A stretch of 64,000 nucleotides of DNA from Atrina japonica (GCA_030159075.1 BROG01000921.1:56001-120000), one strand, 5' to 3'. Positions 31,401 to 43,194 are shown, counted from the first letter of the stretch. Made by a program: numbers and translations. The notes: generated by a model not told the origin, from the letters alone.

Positions 31401-34400
31401 GTATCACACTTTATCAAGGTGTATATACATTCTGTATCACACTTGATCAAGGTATATATACATTCTGTATCACACTTGATCAAGGTATATATACATTCTG
31501 TATCACACTTTATCAAGGTATATATACATTCTGTATCACACATTGTCAAGGTATATATACATTCTGTATCACACTTTATCAAGGTATATATACATTCTGT
31601 ATCACACTTTGTCAAGGTATATATACATTCTGTATCACACTTTATCAAGGTATATATACATTCTGTATCACACTTTATCAAGGTATATATACATTCTGTA
31701 TCACACTTTATCAAGGTATATATACATTCTGTATCACACTTTATCAAGGTATATATACATTCTGTATCACACTTTATCAAGGTATATATACATTCTGTAT
31801 CACACATTGTCAAGGTATATATACATTCTGTATCACACATTGTCAAGGTATATATACATTCTGTATCACACATTGTCAAGGTATATATACATTCTGTATC
31901 ACACTTTATCAAGGTATATATACATTCTGTATCACACATTGTCAAGGTATATATACATTCTGTATCACACATTGTCAAGGTATATATACATTCTGTATCA
32001 CATTGTCAAGGTATATATACATTCTGTATCACACATTGTCAAGGTATATATACATTCTGTATCACACTTTATCAAGGTATATATACATTCTGTATCACAC
32101 TTTATCAGGGTATATATACATTCTGTATCACACTTTATCAAGGTATATATACATTCTGTATCACACTTTATCAAGGTATATATACATTCTGTATCACACT
32201 TGATCAAGGTATATATACATTCTGTATCACACTTGATCAAGGTATATATACATTCTGTATCACACTTGATCAAGGTATATATACATTCTGTATCACACTT
32301 GATCAAGGTATATATACATTCTGTATCACACTTGATCAAGGTATATATACATTCTGTATCACACTTGATCAAGGTATATATACATTCTGTATCACACATT
32401 GTCAAGGTATATATACATTCTGTATCACACTTTGTCAAGGTATATATACATTCTGTATCACACTTGATCAAGGTATATATACATTCTGTATCACACTTGA
32501 TCAAGGTATATATACATTCTGTATCACATATTGTCAAGGTATATATACATTCTGTATCACACTTTGATCAAGGTATATATACATTCTGTATCACACATTA
32601 TCAAGGTATATATACATTCTGTATCACACTTTATCAAGGTATATATACATTCTGTATCACACTTTATCAAGGTATATATACATTCTGTATCACACTTTAT
32701 CAAGGTATATATACATTCTGTATCACACATTATCAAGGTATATATACATTCTGTATCACACATTATCAAGGTATATATACATTCTGTATCACACTTTATC
32801 AAGGTATATATACATTCTGTATCACACTTTATCAAGGTATATATACATTCTGTATCACACTTTATCAAGGTATATATACATTCTGTATCACACATTGTCA
32901 AGGTATATATACATTCTGTATCACACTTTATCAAGGTATATATACATTCTGTATCACACTTTATCAAGGTATATATACATTCTGTATCACACTTTATCAA
33001 GGTATATATACATTCTGTATCACACTTTATCAAGGTATATATACATTCTGTATCACACTTTATCAAGGTATATATACATTCTGTATCACACTTTGTCAAG
33101 GTATATATACATTCTGTATCACACATTGTCAAGGTATATATACATTCTGTATCACACATTGTCAAGGTATATATACATTCTGTATCACACTTTATATATA
33201 TACATTCTGTATCACACATTGTCAAGGTATATATACATTCTGTATCACACATTGTCAAGGTATATATACATTCTGTATCACACATTGTCAAGGTATATAT
33301 ACATTCTGTATCACACATTGTCAAGGTATATATACATTCTGTATCACACTTTATCAGGGTATATATACATTCTGTATCACACTTTATCAGGGTATATATA
33401 CATTCTGTATCACACTTTATCAGGGTATATATACATTCTGTATCACACTTGATCAAGGTATATATACATTCTGTATCACACTTGATCAAGGTATATATAC
33501 ATTCTGTATCACACTTGATCAAGGTATATATACATTCTGTATCACACTTGATCAAGGTATATATACATTCTGTATCACACTTGATCAAGGTATATATACA
33601 TTCTGTATCACACTTGATCAAGGTATATATACATTCTGTATCACACATTGTCAAGGTATATATACATTCTGTATCACACATTGTCAAGGTATATATACAT
33701 TCTGTATCACTTGATCAAGGTATATATACATTCTGTATCACACTTGATCAAGGTATATATACATTCTGTATCACATATTGTCAAGGTATATATACATTAT
33801 ATCACACTTTATCAAGGTATATCACATTCTGTATCACACTTTATCAAGGTATATATACATTCTGTATCACACTTTATCAAGGTATATATACATTCTGTAT
33901 CACACTTGATCAAGGTATATATACATTCTGTATCACACATTATCAAGGTATATATACATTCTGTATCACACATTATCAAGGTATATATACATTCTGTATC
34001 ACACATTATCAAGGTATATATACATTCTGTATCACACTTTATCAAGGTATATATACATTCTGTATCAAGGTATCAAGGTATATATACATTCTGTATCACA
34101 CTTTATCAAGGTATATATACATTCTGTATCACACTTTATCAAGGTATATATACATTCTGTATCACACATTGTCAAGGTATATATACATTCTGTATCACAC
34201 ATTGTCAAGGTATATATACATTCTGTATCACACTTTATCGAGTTATATATACATTCTGTATCACACTTTATCGAGGTATATATACATTCTGTATCACACT
34301 TTATCGAGGTATATATACATTCTGTATCACACTTTATCGAGGTATATATACATTCTGTATCACACTTTATCGAGGTATATATACATTCTGTATCACACTT

Positions 34401-37400
34401 TATCGAGGTATATATACATTCTGTATCACACTTGATCGAGGTATATATACATTCTGTATCACACTTGATCGAGGTATATATACATTCTGTATCACACTTG
34501 ATCGAGGTATATATACATTCTGTATCACACTTGATCGAGGTATATATACATTCTGTATCACACTATATCAAGGTATATATACATTCTGTATCACACTTGA
34601 TCAAGGTATATATACATTCTGTATCACACTATATCAAGGTATATATACATTCTGTATCACACTTTATCAAGGTATATATACATTCTGTATCACACTTTAT
34701 CAAGGTATATATACATTCTGTATCACATTGTCAAGGTATATATACATTCTGTATCACATATTGTCAAGGTATATATACATTCTGTATCACACTTTATCAA
34801 GGTATATATACATACTCTATCACACATTATCAAGGTATATATACATTCTGTATCACACATTGTCAAGGTATATATACATTCTGTATCACACTTTATCAAG
34901 GTATATATACATTCTGTATCACACTTTATCAAGGTATATATACATTCTGTATCACACTTTATCAAGGTATATTACATTCTGTATCACACTTTATCAAGGT
35001 ATATATACATTCTGTATCACACTTGATCAAGGTATATATACATTCTGTATCACACATTGTCAAGGTATATATACATTCTGTATCACACTTTATCAAGGTA
35101 TATATACATTCTGTATCACACATTGTCAAGGTATATATACATTCTGTATCACACATTGTCGAGAATTGAACATTTTTTTAATTCTGGTAGTAGAAATTTA
35201 AAAAAAGCATTGCATTGCTGTCAATTGGCATTCATGGCCGAATCATTACTTTCAATAAACATCTAATCATAAAAAAAATACTTTGTCAATTTATATATAA
35301 ATAATGGTATAGCTAAAATATCTTTTCTTCTCTCCATATAGGATTTTATATGGAGAGAAGAAAAGATATCTTAGCTATACCATTAGGATTGCAATGCAAA
35401 TACTTGTCTATGAGTAGGATGTCTGTTTGTCTATCTTTCAGTCTGGTTTAATTGTTGAGTTTAGCTCTGTTGAGAGAAAACCTTTCAGAGTATCATGTAA
35501 CTTCATATAAAGGTAGAACGTGCTTACTTTTACTGATTATGACCATCATTTTTTATTTGACCTTCACCTTTGACCTTTGAAATACAGTGCTTGACAACAG
35601 CTACCACCTTTTGTTGGGGCAAGGATTGAAGTGATGTTTAGTCTTTTTTCAAGCATTGATGATGAACTTATTTTCATTTGATACATATATAAACCAGTGG
35701 CTGCAAAAAAAAGTCCTTACAACATAACCAATGAAATATGAGAAAACAAGGAATTTCATCTGATGTAATATTTCTAATTTTGTAGATTGTTTGCACTGGA
35801 AACACAAAGATTTGCTCTCTCTTATGCTCATTCTCATATTAAGTTTTTCAAATCTAAATATGTTCAAGAAAACAAAAAAATAAAATTTCACAAAAAATTG
35901 TTGTGAGGACCATTGTCTCAGCCGCTGGCTCATGTAAACCTACTGTTTACAAACAGTTACCTGAAGTAGATACATTTATAAGCCTACTGTTTACAAACAG
36001 TTATCTGAAGTAGATACATATATAAACCCACTGTTTACAAACATTTATCTGAAGTTGATACATATATAAACTCACTGTTTACAAACATTTATCTGAAGTA
36101 GATACATATATAAACCCACTGTTTACAAGCATTTATCTGAAGTAGATACATATATAAAACCATTGTTTACAAACATTTATCTGAAGTTGATACATATATA
36201 AACCTACTGTTTGCAAACATTTATCTGATGTATATATATATATATAAACCTACTGTTTACTTTTATCTGAACTTGATACATATATAAACCTGCTGTTTAC
36301 AATATTTATCTGAAGTAGATACATATATAAACCTACTGTTTACAAATATTTATCTGAAGTTGATACATATATAAACCTACTGTTTACAACATTTATCTGA
36401 AGTAGATACATATATAAACCTACTGTTTACAAATATTTATCTGAAGTTGATACATATATAAACCTACTGTTTACAAACTGTTATCTGAAGTAGATACATA
36501 TATAAACCTACTGTTTATAAACATTTATCTGAAGTAGATATATATATATATCTAAACCTAATGTTTACAAACATTTATCTGAAGTTGATACATATATAAA
36601 CCTATTGTTTACAAACATTTATCTGAAGTAGATACATATATAAACCTACTGTTTACAAACATTTATCTGAAGTTGATACATATATAAACCTACTGTTTAC
36701 AAACATTTATCTGAAGTTGATACATATATAAACCTACTGTTTACAAACATTTATCTGAAGTTGATACATATATAAACCTACTGTTTACAAACATTTATCT
36801 GAAGTTGATACATATATAAACCTACTGTTTACAAACATTTATCTGAAGTTGATATATATATAAACCTACTGTTTACAAACATTTATCTGAAGTAGATACA
36901 TATATAAACCTACTGTTTACAAATATTTATCTGAAGTTGATAAATATATAAACCTACTGTTTACATTTATTTTTAGTTGATCTTGTCGCTCATGTTTTTG
37001 ATGTTTTACGAAATGATCTGAAATCTGACATCGCTAAGGAATTGTACCTGTATTACCAAGCCACACCTGTTGTTTTGCATTACCTCAAACCCGTCAATAA
37101 GGTAAGAATATTTCCATAGTAATGATAATCGTCATGAAATTAGAAATAAAGTGATAGAACGTTAGGCTCTGTTTTGTGTATTGTATGAAAATGTTTATCT
37201 ATTCTGAATGAAATAAATGAAAATGGATGAAATTCTTTTTGTGTATTGCTCATGTTAAAACATTTTAGCTCACCTGAACCGAAGGTTCAAATGAACTTTT
37301 CTGATCACCTGTTGTCCATCGTCTGTCCGTCTGTCTGTAAACTTTTCGCATATTCGACGTCTTCTCCAAAACCGCCAAAGGTATTTTGATGAGCAAGTAC

Positions 37401-39813
37401 TCAAGGTCCTCTACCAAATTTGTTCATTTCATCCTGATGGGCCCAGGGGTGGATCAAGGATGGGGCAAAAGAGGTCCCTGGGTGTACCCCTCTTTAAAAA
37501 TCTTCTCCTCCAGAATTGCTGCATGGATTGAAAAAACTAATTGTATTTCAGTGATCTACATAGATGTATGATTCAAGTTTGTAAATTCGTAGAAATCTGA
37601 AAATAAATTTTTGATGCGTTTCTGACGTCTTTTTAGACTGTAATTTTCATTCATTTTTGTATGATTTCTTTGATTTTCTCCCCTTTTATTCATTTTGATG
37701 CATTCATTTTATGTGTTTTATCTGCAGTTTGGTAGATAAATGCTTTCCTGAAAGAATTTTGCTAAAATTTAAGTATTTGAATTTTTTAATGAATTTTTAA
37801 GTTTGAAAAAATGAAGGGGGAAAGGGGTAATTTATCACACTGTCAGCTTCTTTTTCAAAACCGTTGAAAGAATTTTGATGAAACTTTATAGGAGGTAAGT
37901 ACTCAAGGTCCAGGGTGGGGAAAAAAAGGCCCCCAGGGGATACCTGTTTAAAAGATATTCTCCTCCAGAACCATCACATGGATTGAAAAACTAGTTATAT
38001 CTGAGTGATCTACATAGATGTAAAATTCAAAAATAAATTGTTGGCGCGTTTTCGACGTCTTTTTAGACTTTGTAATTTTCATTCATTTTTGTATGTTTTC
38101 TTTGATTTTCTCCCCTTTTATTCATTATGATGCATTCATTTTGTGTGATTTACCTGTGTTTTGCTAGATAAAGGCTTTCCTGAAAGAATTTTGCTGAAAT
38201 ATCATATTTTGAATTTTCTATGAAATTTAAAGACTGCAAAAATGAAGGGGGCAGGAATTTTTCACTCTATCAGCATCTTCTTAAAATATTCTGAAGTAAT
38301 TTTGATGAAACTTACTGGGAAGCAAGTACTTAAGGTCCACTATCAAGTTTGATCATTTTGGCCAGATCGGCCCCAGGGTGGATCGAGGATCGGGCAAGAG
38401 AGGCCTTAGGGGGTACCCCTCTTTGAAAATCTTCTCCAGAACTGCTGCATGGATTGAAAAACTAATTGCATCTGAAAGATTTACATGGATGTATGATTCA
38501 ATTTCCTGTTTTTGGAATAAATTGGAAACGCTTCTTTTCCGGTTTTGTCATTTTCAATCATTTTTAAGTCTCCTCCACTCACATGGAATTGAAGGAATAT
38601 TATAATAATTTGTAAATTGAGATTCCCATGTTTGTAAGATACCAACACAGTTCAGGTGAGCAATGTGGCCCATGGGTCTCTTGTTTATGTTCCTAAGAAG
38701 ATCAGTACCTCTTTGGTTTTTATAAATTGTCCAGTTTTTCCCCCATATATCATAAAATATATTCTTTCTTCTCCTTGAAATAACTTCTTTCTTCTTCTTT
38801 GTGAAATATGATTTATACATAACATTGATAGTAATCTCAATATAATGATGATTTCAGGCCTTCATGGGGTCAGCAATGGACATTTTTCTTCAGATGTCCA
38901 TGGACTCGCCATTCCATCAACCTTTTCTAGAAAGCTGTAGCAATGAGGCATGGTTCAGGACCGTTGCCATGGTTTTGCGAGCACCTAGTCAAGATAATAA
39001 GCTGTTAGAAAAACTAAGTATAATTCTTCAAAAGTTATCAAAAATGAGGTAAGTCCAGTTATTCTGTTGTTGTTATTCTTTTGTTACAGTTGATATATCA
39101 TTGTACTTGTGCATGTTGTACAAAAAATGAAACTAATTGGCTATCAAAAAAATAATCATTAACTTCTCGCACACTTTTTGAAAAATTGGATGAGGCAGGC
39201 AAGAATCTTTTTTTGTTTTTGTTTTTTTGGAAAGATTGTAATTTCCACACATTTTTAAAGCAATGGGTTTGGCTTAAGGTTACTTTTCATTGATACCACA
39301 GGACAGAATAAAAGCTTTCTATTCATTTTAAGTGGTGTCTTATATACATGCATCTGTCTGTATCTCTGTCTCTTGCTTTCTATGTAATCTCTCTCTCTCT
39401 CTGTCTTTCTCTCTGTCTGTCTCTCTGTCTCTGTCTCTCTCTGTCTCTGTCTCTCTGTCTCTCTCTCTCTCTCCACATCTGTGTGTATACGTGTGTTGGA
39501 ATTACATGAATTAAATATAATGAATTGTGAATAATTACTCTCACCACTATTTCGTTGCATAATCTATGTATACAGAACACTTCATAATTCTATTAGAAAT
39601 GGTTTGTGATGAAGTCTATTAGAAATGGTTTGTGATGAAGTTTCTTCTCCTTACAGAGCCAATAGGAAGTTCTTTGAGGTGTATACAATCGTTGGAATTA
39701 TTCAAGAACTCTTAAGAACGTGTGCTGCAGACCAAGCATTTTTGGCTTTGAACTTGAAATCGATACTTTTTAACATCTCCTCAGGAAATACACAACAGAG
39801 TAAATATGATTGA
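19861..39813 (+). CDS. CCDC138: Coiled-coil domain-containing protein 138 orthologue, 13 coding exons
   Basis: Exons: 19861-19919 (ATG at 19862), 21462-21647, 22620-22693, 23909-24040, 24998-25117, 26156-26233, 26853-26984, 27274-27423, 28681-28803, 29844-30063, 36977-37101, 38858-39048, 39657-39813. All have GT/AG borders, and every junction keeps phase, giving 581 codons and TGA. The human protein is about 665 residues, so the N-terminus is shorter or an upstream exon is missed. Residues ~20-80 are His/Arg-rich and probably disordered. Exons 3-7 are a Lys/Glu-rich coiled coil (KEIYRELQVISDKLK, LKEKTRENKRLKDSFETLK). Exons 8-13 form the conserved helical C-terminal region (LLDWVSD, STLRRLGEELY, FLESCSNEAWFRT, LLEKLSIILQKLSK). 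Its molecular role is poorly known; human genetics and localisation studies suggest a ciliary or centrosomal connection. Four satellite arrays sit in its introns. Confidence 0.93.
19909..20712. repeat. ~71-bp tandem array starting at the CCDC138 exon 1 donor
   Basis: About 12 copies, some shortened to ~57 bp. The first copy is the exon/intron junction itself (GTGACATAG|GTAAGAGTA). Later copies read GTGACCAAG|GTGAGCGTA or CAAG|GTGAGTAA, followed by ATAATAAAACATTGATGGTC. Each unit therefore repeats the 5' splice site plus about 60 bp of intron. Confidence 0.9.
20713..22619. other. CCDC138 introns 1 (rest) and 2, apart from exon 2
   Basis: Outside exon 2 (21462-21647) the sequence is AT-rich intron with no second gene recognised. 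The frames at 21034-21258 (plus) and 21726-21953 (minus) have no recognised domain. Confidence 0.5.
22842..23445. repeat. 25-bp tandem array, CCDC138 intron 3
   Basis: About 24 copies of a 25-bp unit containing CAAGTTATATCATAATAACA, with TCTAC/TCTTC variants alternating. It starts about 150 bp after exon 3 and ends about 460 bp before exon 4. Confidence 0.95.
24115..24420 (+). mobile_element. Fragment of a dispersed bivalve-type repeat
   Basis: The phrases AAAGGCTCATGGTGATCTAT, TTTTGTCTGTTGTCGTCTG and AGAACCAATCGGCCCATTTT are in the style of the AGCTCACCTGA-ended dispersed family seen whole at 37267, but diverged from it. The short plus frame here is not a gene. Confidence 0.5.
24543..24962 (+). 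mobile_element. tRNA-derived SINE with internal tandem duplication
   Basis: A box TGGTCTAATGGTAGAGC and B box GCAGGTTCAATTTC, then the shared SINE body (GTCAGTCCATAACATAGGCC, CATCTCCATATAAGTGAAAG) and an A-rich AAACAAACAA tail. About four copies of a ~29-bp piece (GGTCCCATGTCACAGGGAAA) are inserted in the body at 24689-24805. It lies in CCDC138 intron 4, in gene orientation. Confidence 0.8.
25118..26155. other. CCDC138 intron 5
   Basis: AT-rich intron with a G run near 26070. No exon or mobile element recognised. Confidence 0.5.
26620..26830 (+). mobile_element. Old decayed SINE-like fragment
   Basis: The order of phrases (TTCCTTCACCAAATGTCA, AGTCAGAGTCTTTTGG, AACCAAGGT, GTGACATCTCACTTAAAGTG, CTTGACAACAATAACA) follows the body of the SINEs at 24543 and 60228, heavily diverged and without a head. 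Confidence 0.5.
27418..28262. repeat. ~39-bp tandem array starting at the CCDC138 exon 8 donor
   Basis: About 21 copies. The first is the exon 8 junction (ATGAAG|GTCAGTACTCTT). The others read TTGAAG|GTCAATACTCTT followed by GTTACCTGTAGATTTTGTAA, with deletions. The unit is a copy of the last exon bases, the 5' splice site and the first ~30 bp of intron 8. Confidence 0.9.
28302..28330. repeat. (TA)n microsatellite
   Basis: Pure TA run in CCDC138 intron 8, followed by an ATG trinucleotide run at 28454-28486. Confidence 0.95.
28804..29843. other. CCDC138 intron 9
   Basis: AT-rich intron. No array, exon or element recognised. Confidence 0.5.
30053..35163. repeat. 5.1-kb array of a 33-bp unit starting at the CCDC138 exon 10 donor
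   Basis: About 154 copies. The first is the exon 10 end and splice donor (CTTTGTCAAG|GTATATAT); every unit repeats TCAAG|GTATATATACATTC then TGTATCACACA. Because 33 is a multiple of three, very long open frames run on both strands (up to 723 codons, 11-residue repeats such as SRYIYILYHTL); these are not genes. Variants cluster locally: TCGAGG at 34230-34560, TTGATCAAG at 32190-32390 and 33440-33630, TCAGGG at 33350-33430. This shows growth by unequal exchange of blocks. The last units decay into CATTGTCGAGAATTG at about 35163. Confidence 0.97.
35302..35385. repeat. Long near-perfect hairpin (39-bp arms, 6-base loop)
   Basis: The left arm 35302-35340 (TAATGGTATAGCTAAAATAT...) is the reverse complement of 35347-35385 with one mismatch; the loop is GGATTT. 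It lies in CCDC138 intron 10 between the two arrays. Confidence 0.92.
35930..36976. repeat. 44-bp tandem array ending at the CCDC138 exon 11 acceptor
   Basis: About 23 copies with CCTACTGTTTACAAACATTT and TTTATCTGAAG|TTGATACAT. The final, shortened copy is the real 3' splice site of intron 10: CTACTGTTTACATTTATTTTTAG|TTGATC, where TTGATC is the first exon 11 sequence. Each unit thus carries an AG followed by a copy of the exon start. Confidence 0.88.
37267..38690 (+). mobile_element. Dispersed repeat element with short terminal inverted repeats
   Basis: It starts AGCTCACCTGAAC and ends GTTCAGGTGAGC (38650-38661) plus a short GGCCCATGGGTCTCTTG tail, giving a perfect 12-bp inverted repeat. The interior holds about three diverged ~430-bp tandem segments, each with GGATTGAAAAACTAATTG, CGTTTTCGACGTCTTTTTAG and TTTGATTTTCTCCCCTTTTA. 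No protein is encoded. It resembles a repeat family I recognise from bivalve genomes. It lies in CCDC138 intron 11, in gene orientation. Confidence 0.75.
39385..39475. repeat. CT-rich microsatellite (TCTC/GTCT)
   Basis: Degenerate CTCTCTGTCTCT repeat in CCDC138 intron 12. Frames here are low-complexity. Confidence 0.95.
39588..39641. repeat. Tandem duplication next to the exon 13 acceptor
   Basis: Two copies of a ~25-bp unit (TCTATTAGAAATGGTTTGTG), the second ending about 15 bp before the acceptor CTCCTTACAG of the last CCDC138 exon. Unlike the larger arrays, it does not include the AG itself. Confidence 0.85.
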
Positions 39814-41372
39814 TAGATACTGATTGTCATCAGAGACTAGATACTGAACAGTGTAGCTAAGTGAAACAAGTCAATACAGTCAATTATTGATAAACTGCCA
39901 CCATGTGTTATTTAGACATTATGGCAGTATACTGAGTTTAGCAATGAATTGAATTCTTTGATATCATAGGTATACCTTTAATGAACAGAAAACAGGACAA
40001 CAATTTATATTAAGTAATTATCCTGTTTATTTAATTCTGACATTAGGTGGTTTTACTACCGCTGTGTGGCCACACTGGTGAACTCTAGCGACCAATTAGC
40101 CGCTTCATTGACTCCATGATCACCTATGGCAGTATATAGAGATGATGGGACATTTTGTAATGGTTGATTTTCACAAAATAGAGTGCCATATGACAATAAT
40201 GAATTTGGCGTTATAAAGAGAATTCTTATAGCAGGAAAAACGGTCCTGAAAAAATGTGGTGCATGAGTGGTGATGAATTGAGTGATGATAATTCCAGAAT
40301 TGACTGTACATTGAAAAAAGTGAAAAAAGATACAATGCACAGCAGAGTAGATATTACTGATATACTTTGATTATCGTCAACACAGAAGATAGACACTGAA
40401 GAGAGAAGCAAAAGGAAGGAATTAATTTAACTTTAAAAACGTAGTCAAGACATGCATTGGGGACCAAATAACAAACACATTGGTGGCCAAAAGAACTGAC
40501 AATTCACAAAGTGCTTCAAAGCTGAAGCTGACACAACAAAGTAACAAATGATAAAAGGACACATAGAGCAAAACATAAAAAATGCTCAAAAACAATATGA
40601 CTTTTTTCATGGGAATTTTTAACTTTTTTGTTTTTCGTCTTTTTGCTCTTAAATAGGAGGACAAATTTAGAATGAAATTGAATATTTTTATATTGTAAAA
40701 TACCTTTGGAGACAAAATTAGTGCAGATATATCTACCTCAAAATTGAAGGGGTGAAGTTGACTTTTTCTATTGCCCTGTCATTGGAGGTAGCATCAGGTT
40801 TACCTGCTCATACTTCAACCAAACTTGCCTAGTTGGTACCTCTTTTGTTTCTTAACATCTGCTTGCCTCATATGTTTGTTTGGTCCTGTATTTTGTTTTA
40901 TGTTACCTTGTTTTTGACTACTTTCTATGATCTGGTCAAGGCAATTGATTGAGGTCAATATTACAGGCTACTACTGCTTGTACATCAAACTAAACACACA
41001 TGGCTAATGTGCCTTATGATTCTTAGTTAGCACATACTGTGCTTCAGCTGCTAGATTGGTCCTTTTTATATAAAAATGACCCTTGTTGGACTTAGTCTAT
41101 TTTCAGTGCTGTGGTTAAAAGGTTTGGTTGCACTCAGTTTTATTGTTGAAATGTAAAATATGTTGGTATAGGTAAACTCTGCCCATTCTATGTTTTATGA
41201 TGTTTAAAAAGAGAAAAATAGTCAGGACTGATATGTATCAGTTATTATAGAATCATGTATATGAAAAACCTTGACACACAGTAAAGCCCCTTTATAATGC
41301 CCCTAATTTCATGTGCCACCTCGTTTACACTATAATTTTTGAAAGTCCACTTTTCTAATTTTCTCAGTTTTG
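39814..41372. other. CCDC138 3' flank / intergenic
   Basis: Contains the 3' UTR of CCDC138 of unknown length; I saw no close canonical AATAAA after the stop. No other gene recognised; the minus frames at 40056-40715 have no recognised motif. Confidence 0.5.
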
Positions 41373-41600
41373 ATTTTTTGTTTACACCATACTCAACAAT
41401 CTTTCAGTCATATGATGGCGTCCAGTTTTTATTGGTTGGGGAGAAACGCCGGTTACCCGGGTAAAGACCACCAACCTTCCGCAAGTAAACTGGCAAACTT
41501 TCCCAAATAATTCGAAATGACCCTAGCGGGATTCGAACCAGAGGTGAAAGGCCTTGTGATTTAAAGCGCAATGCTCTAACCACTCGGCCACAGAGGCCCC
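41373..41600 (-). mobile_element. tRNA(Leu/Ser)-like SINE
   Basis: On the minus strand: A box TGGCCGAGTGGTTAGAGC, a long variable-arm-like spacer, B box TGGTTCGAATCCC, then ACCCGGGTAACCGGCGTTTC and CGCCATCATATGACTGAAAG, ending in TTGAGTATGGTGTAAACAAA. This is a different SINE family from the copies at 3121, 24543 and 60228 (type II tRNA head). Confidence 0.85.
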
Positions 41601-43194
41601 TCCCCCTAATTTTCCCAGTAATTTAATTTAAGGTTTCCCTCAACCTAATGCCAAACCCTCTATAATGCCAAATTTGGGCTGAACAAATGGTGGCAGTGTA
41701 GCAAGGTTTTATTATAATTGTCTGGTTTAAACATGATATTGACTGTTAGCTAAGGTAGTTCATCTATTTAATCAATTTGTCCATCTCATAATTATATTAT
41801 ATTAAGATAGGATAAGTGGCAAAATAAGAAAAATGTTTTATGTAAAAATATAAGACAGCTGTGATGTAACATTTTAACTATTTGTAATAAACAACATATT
41901 TATTTTATTTTCTTCCTGCTTTTTATTTTTTTAATTAGAAATTGTCAAGTGCTTGTATGGATTTGAAGTATAATACAAGTATATAGTTCCTGTATACAGG
42001 TAATGGTTTCACTGCATAAAATAACTACAAATACTTAAAGCATGTTGAGTAATAACACTCGCAGGGCCTGCCACAATAAAACTTCAGAATTTATTTAAGT
42101 CTAAGAATAATCTCAACTTGGCCTGTTTAGCCAATCAGATTATAGGATTAGCTAGCTTTAAATAAAATTTTCAGACCTAAGAAAAAGATATTTTAAAAGT
42201 TCTCTGGTTTCAGGGTCTGATGCTCTGTCAAGCTAAGGTCATAGAAGGCAGCTAAAGATCTGAAAATTTAATCATCAGTGATCTTGTTACATCCCCCTAA
42301 AAAACTCAAAATAACAAAACAAAACAAAAACCAACCAGCCAAACAAAAAAAAAAAAAAAAAAGAACTGTGGACCGCCCCTGATAAGTCTGTCAATTTAAT
42401 GAAATATCTGGCTGGAATAAAAACGAGTCGCAATGTGATAATTAACTCTCTGGGCTTTTAAAACTGAAAATTTCTCAGAAACAATGATTTTGTGTCTGGA
42501 AGCTAGGAATACCGAAATATTTTTAAAGATAAAGAGGTCAAAATTAATTGTCTGGAGGATACTAGAATGAAATTCTTCACGACCCCTAATGAAATATTGT
42601 CTCACAATTAATCCAAAACTTGAAATTTTGCGTAGTGATCAGGGACAGCTACCCCTAAAATTGATAAAACAGGTGTAAAAAGTCGGAAAATTAAAAACAA
42701 AATTCCCAAAATTTTGCGCCTCACTCTGCTCGGCAAAAGAATATATGCATTGCATCACAATAAATATAATTCTATGTCACCAGCCTAAAAAACTTACTGT
42801 TATATGTTTTCATTGCATAACGAAACCATTTTTTTTATCGGAGAAACATTTTCATAAAAAATTGCCTCCTACCCACTTTGGGTTTTCTTCTTACGCCACT
42901 GTATGGGGTACACATTACAATCGGCAAATATTCAAATAATGAATATCTGTTCAAACTGGGGTCGTCATAAATATTCGAATGACTGGATGTTTTTGAGCCC
43001 CATCTTCTGTTTCAAATGTACGATGGCATAAAGCTGCCATCGACATGTTGAGATAATCTGTCAAAACGTTTTTCCTGATATTAAGTATTAAGGTTATAAT
43101 CACAAATAGTTCATTGTTCTAATTGATGTTATTTCCTTATATTGTTGTTGAATTCATATCATAAATGAAGATATTATATTCATTAGAAATCATA
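41601..43194. other. No recognisable gene
   Basis: AT-rich intergenic sequence with an A run at about 42345-42362. The frames at 42396-42605 and 42745-42939 have no recognised motif. Confidence 0.5.

Noticed and set aside
30030..35266. Long frames up to 723 codons
   Set aside because: They are products of a 33-bp unit lacking stops; they lie in an intron of a clear gene and have no start or splice support.
39332..39580. Ser/Leu-rich and Arg/Glu-rich frames
   Set aside because: Low-complexity translation of a CT microsatellite.
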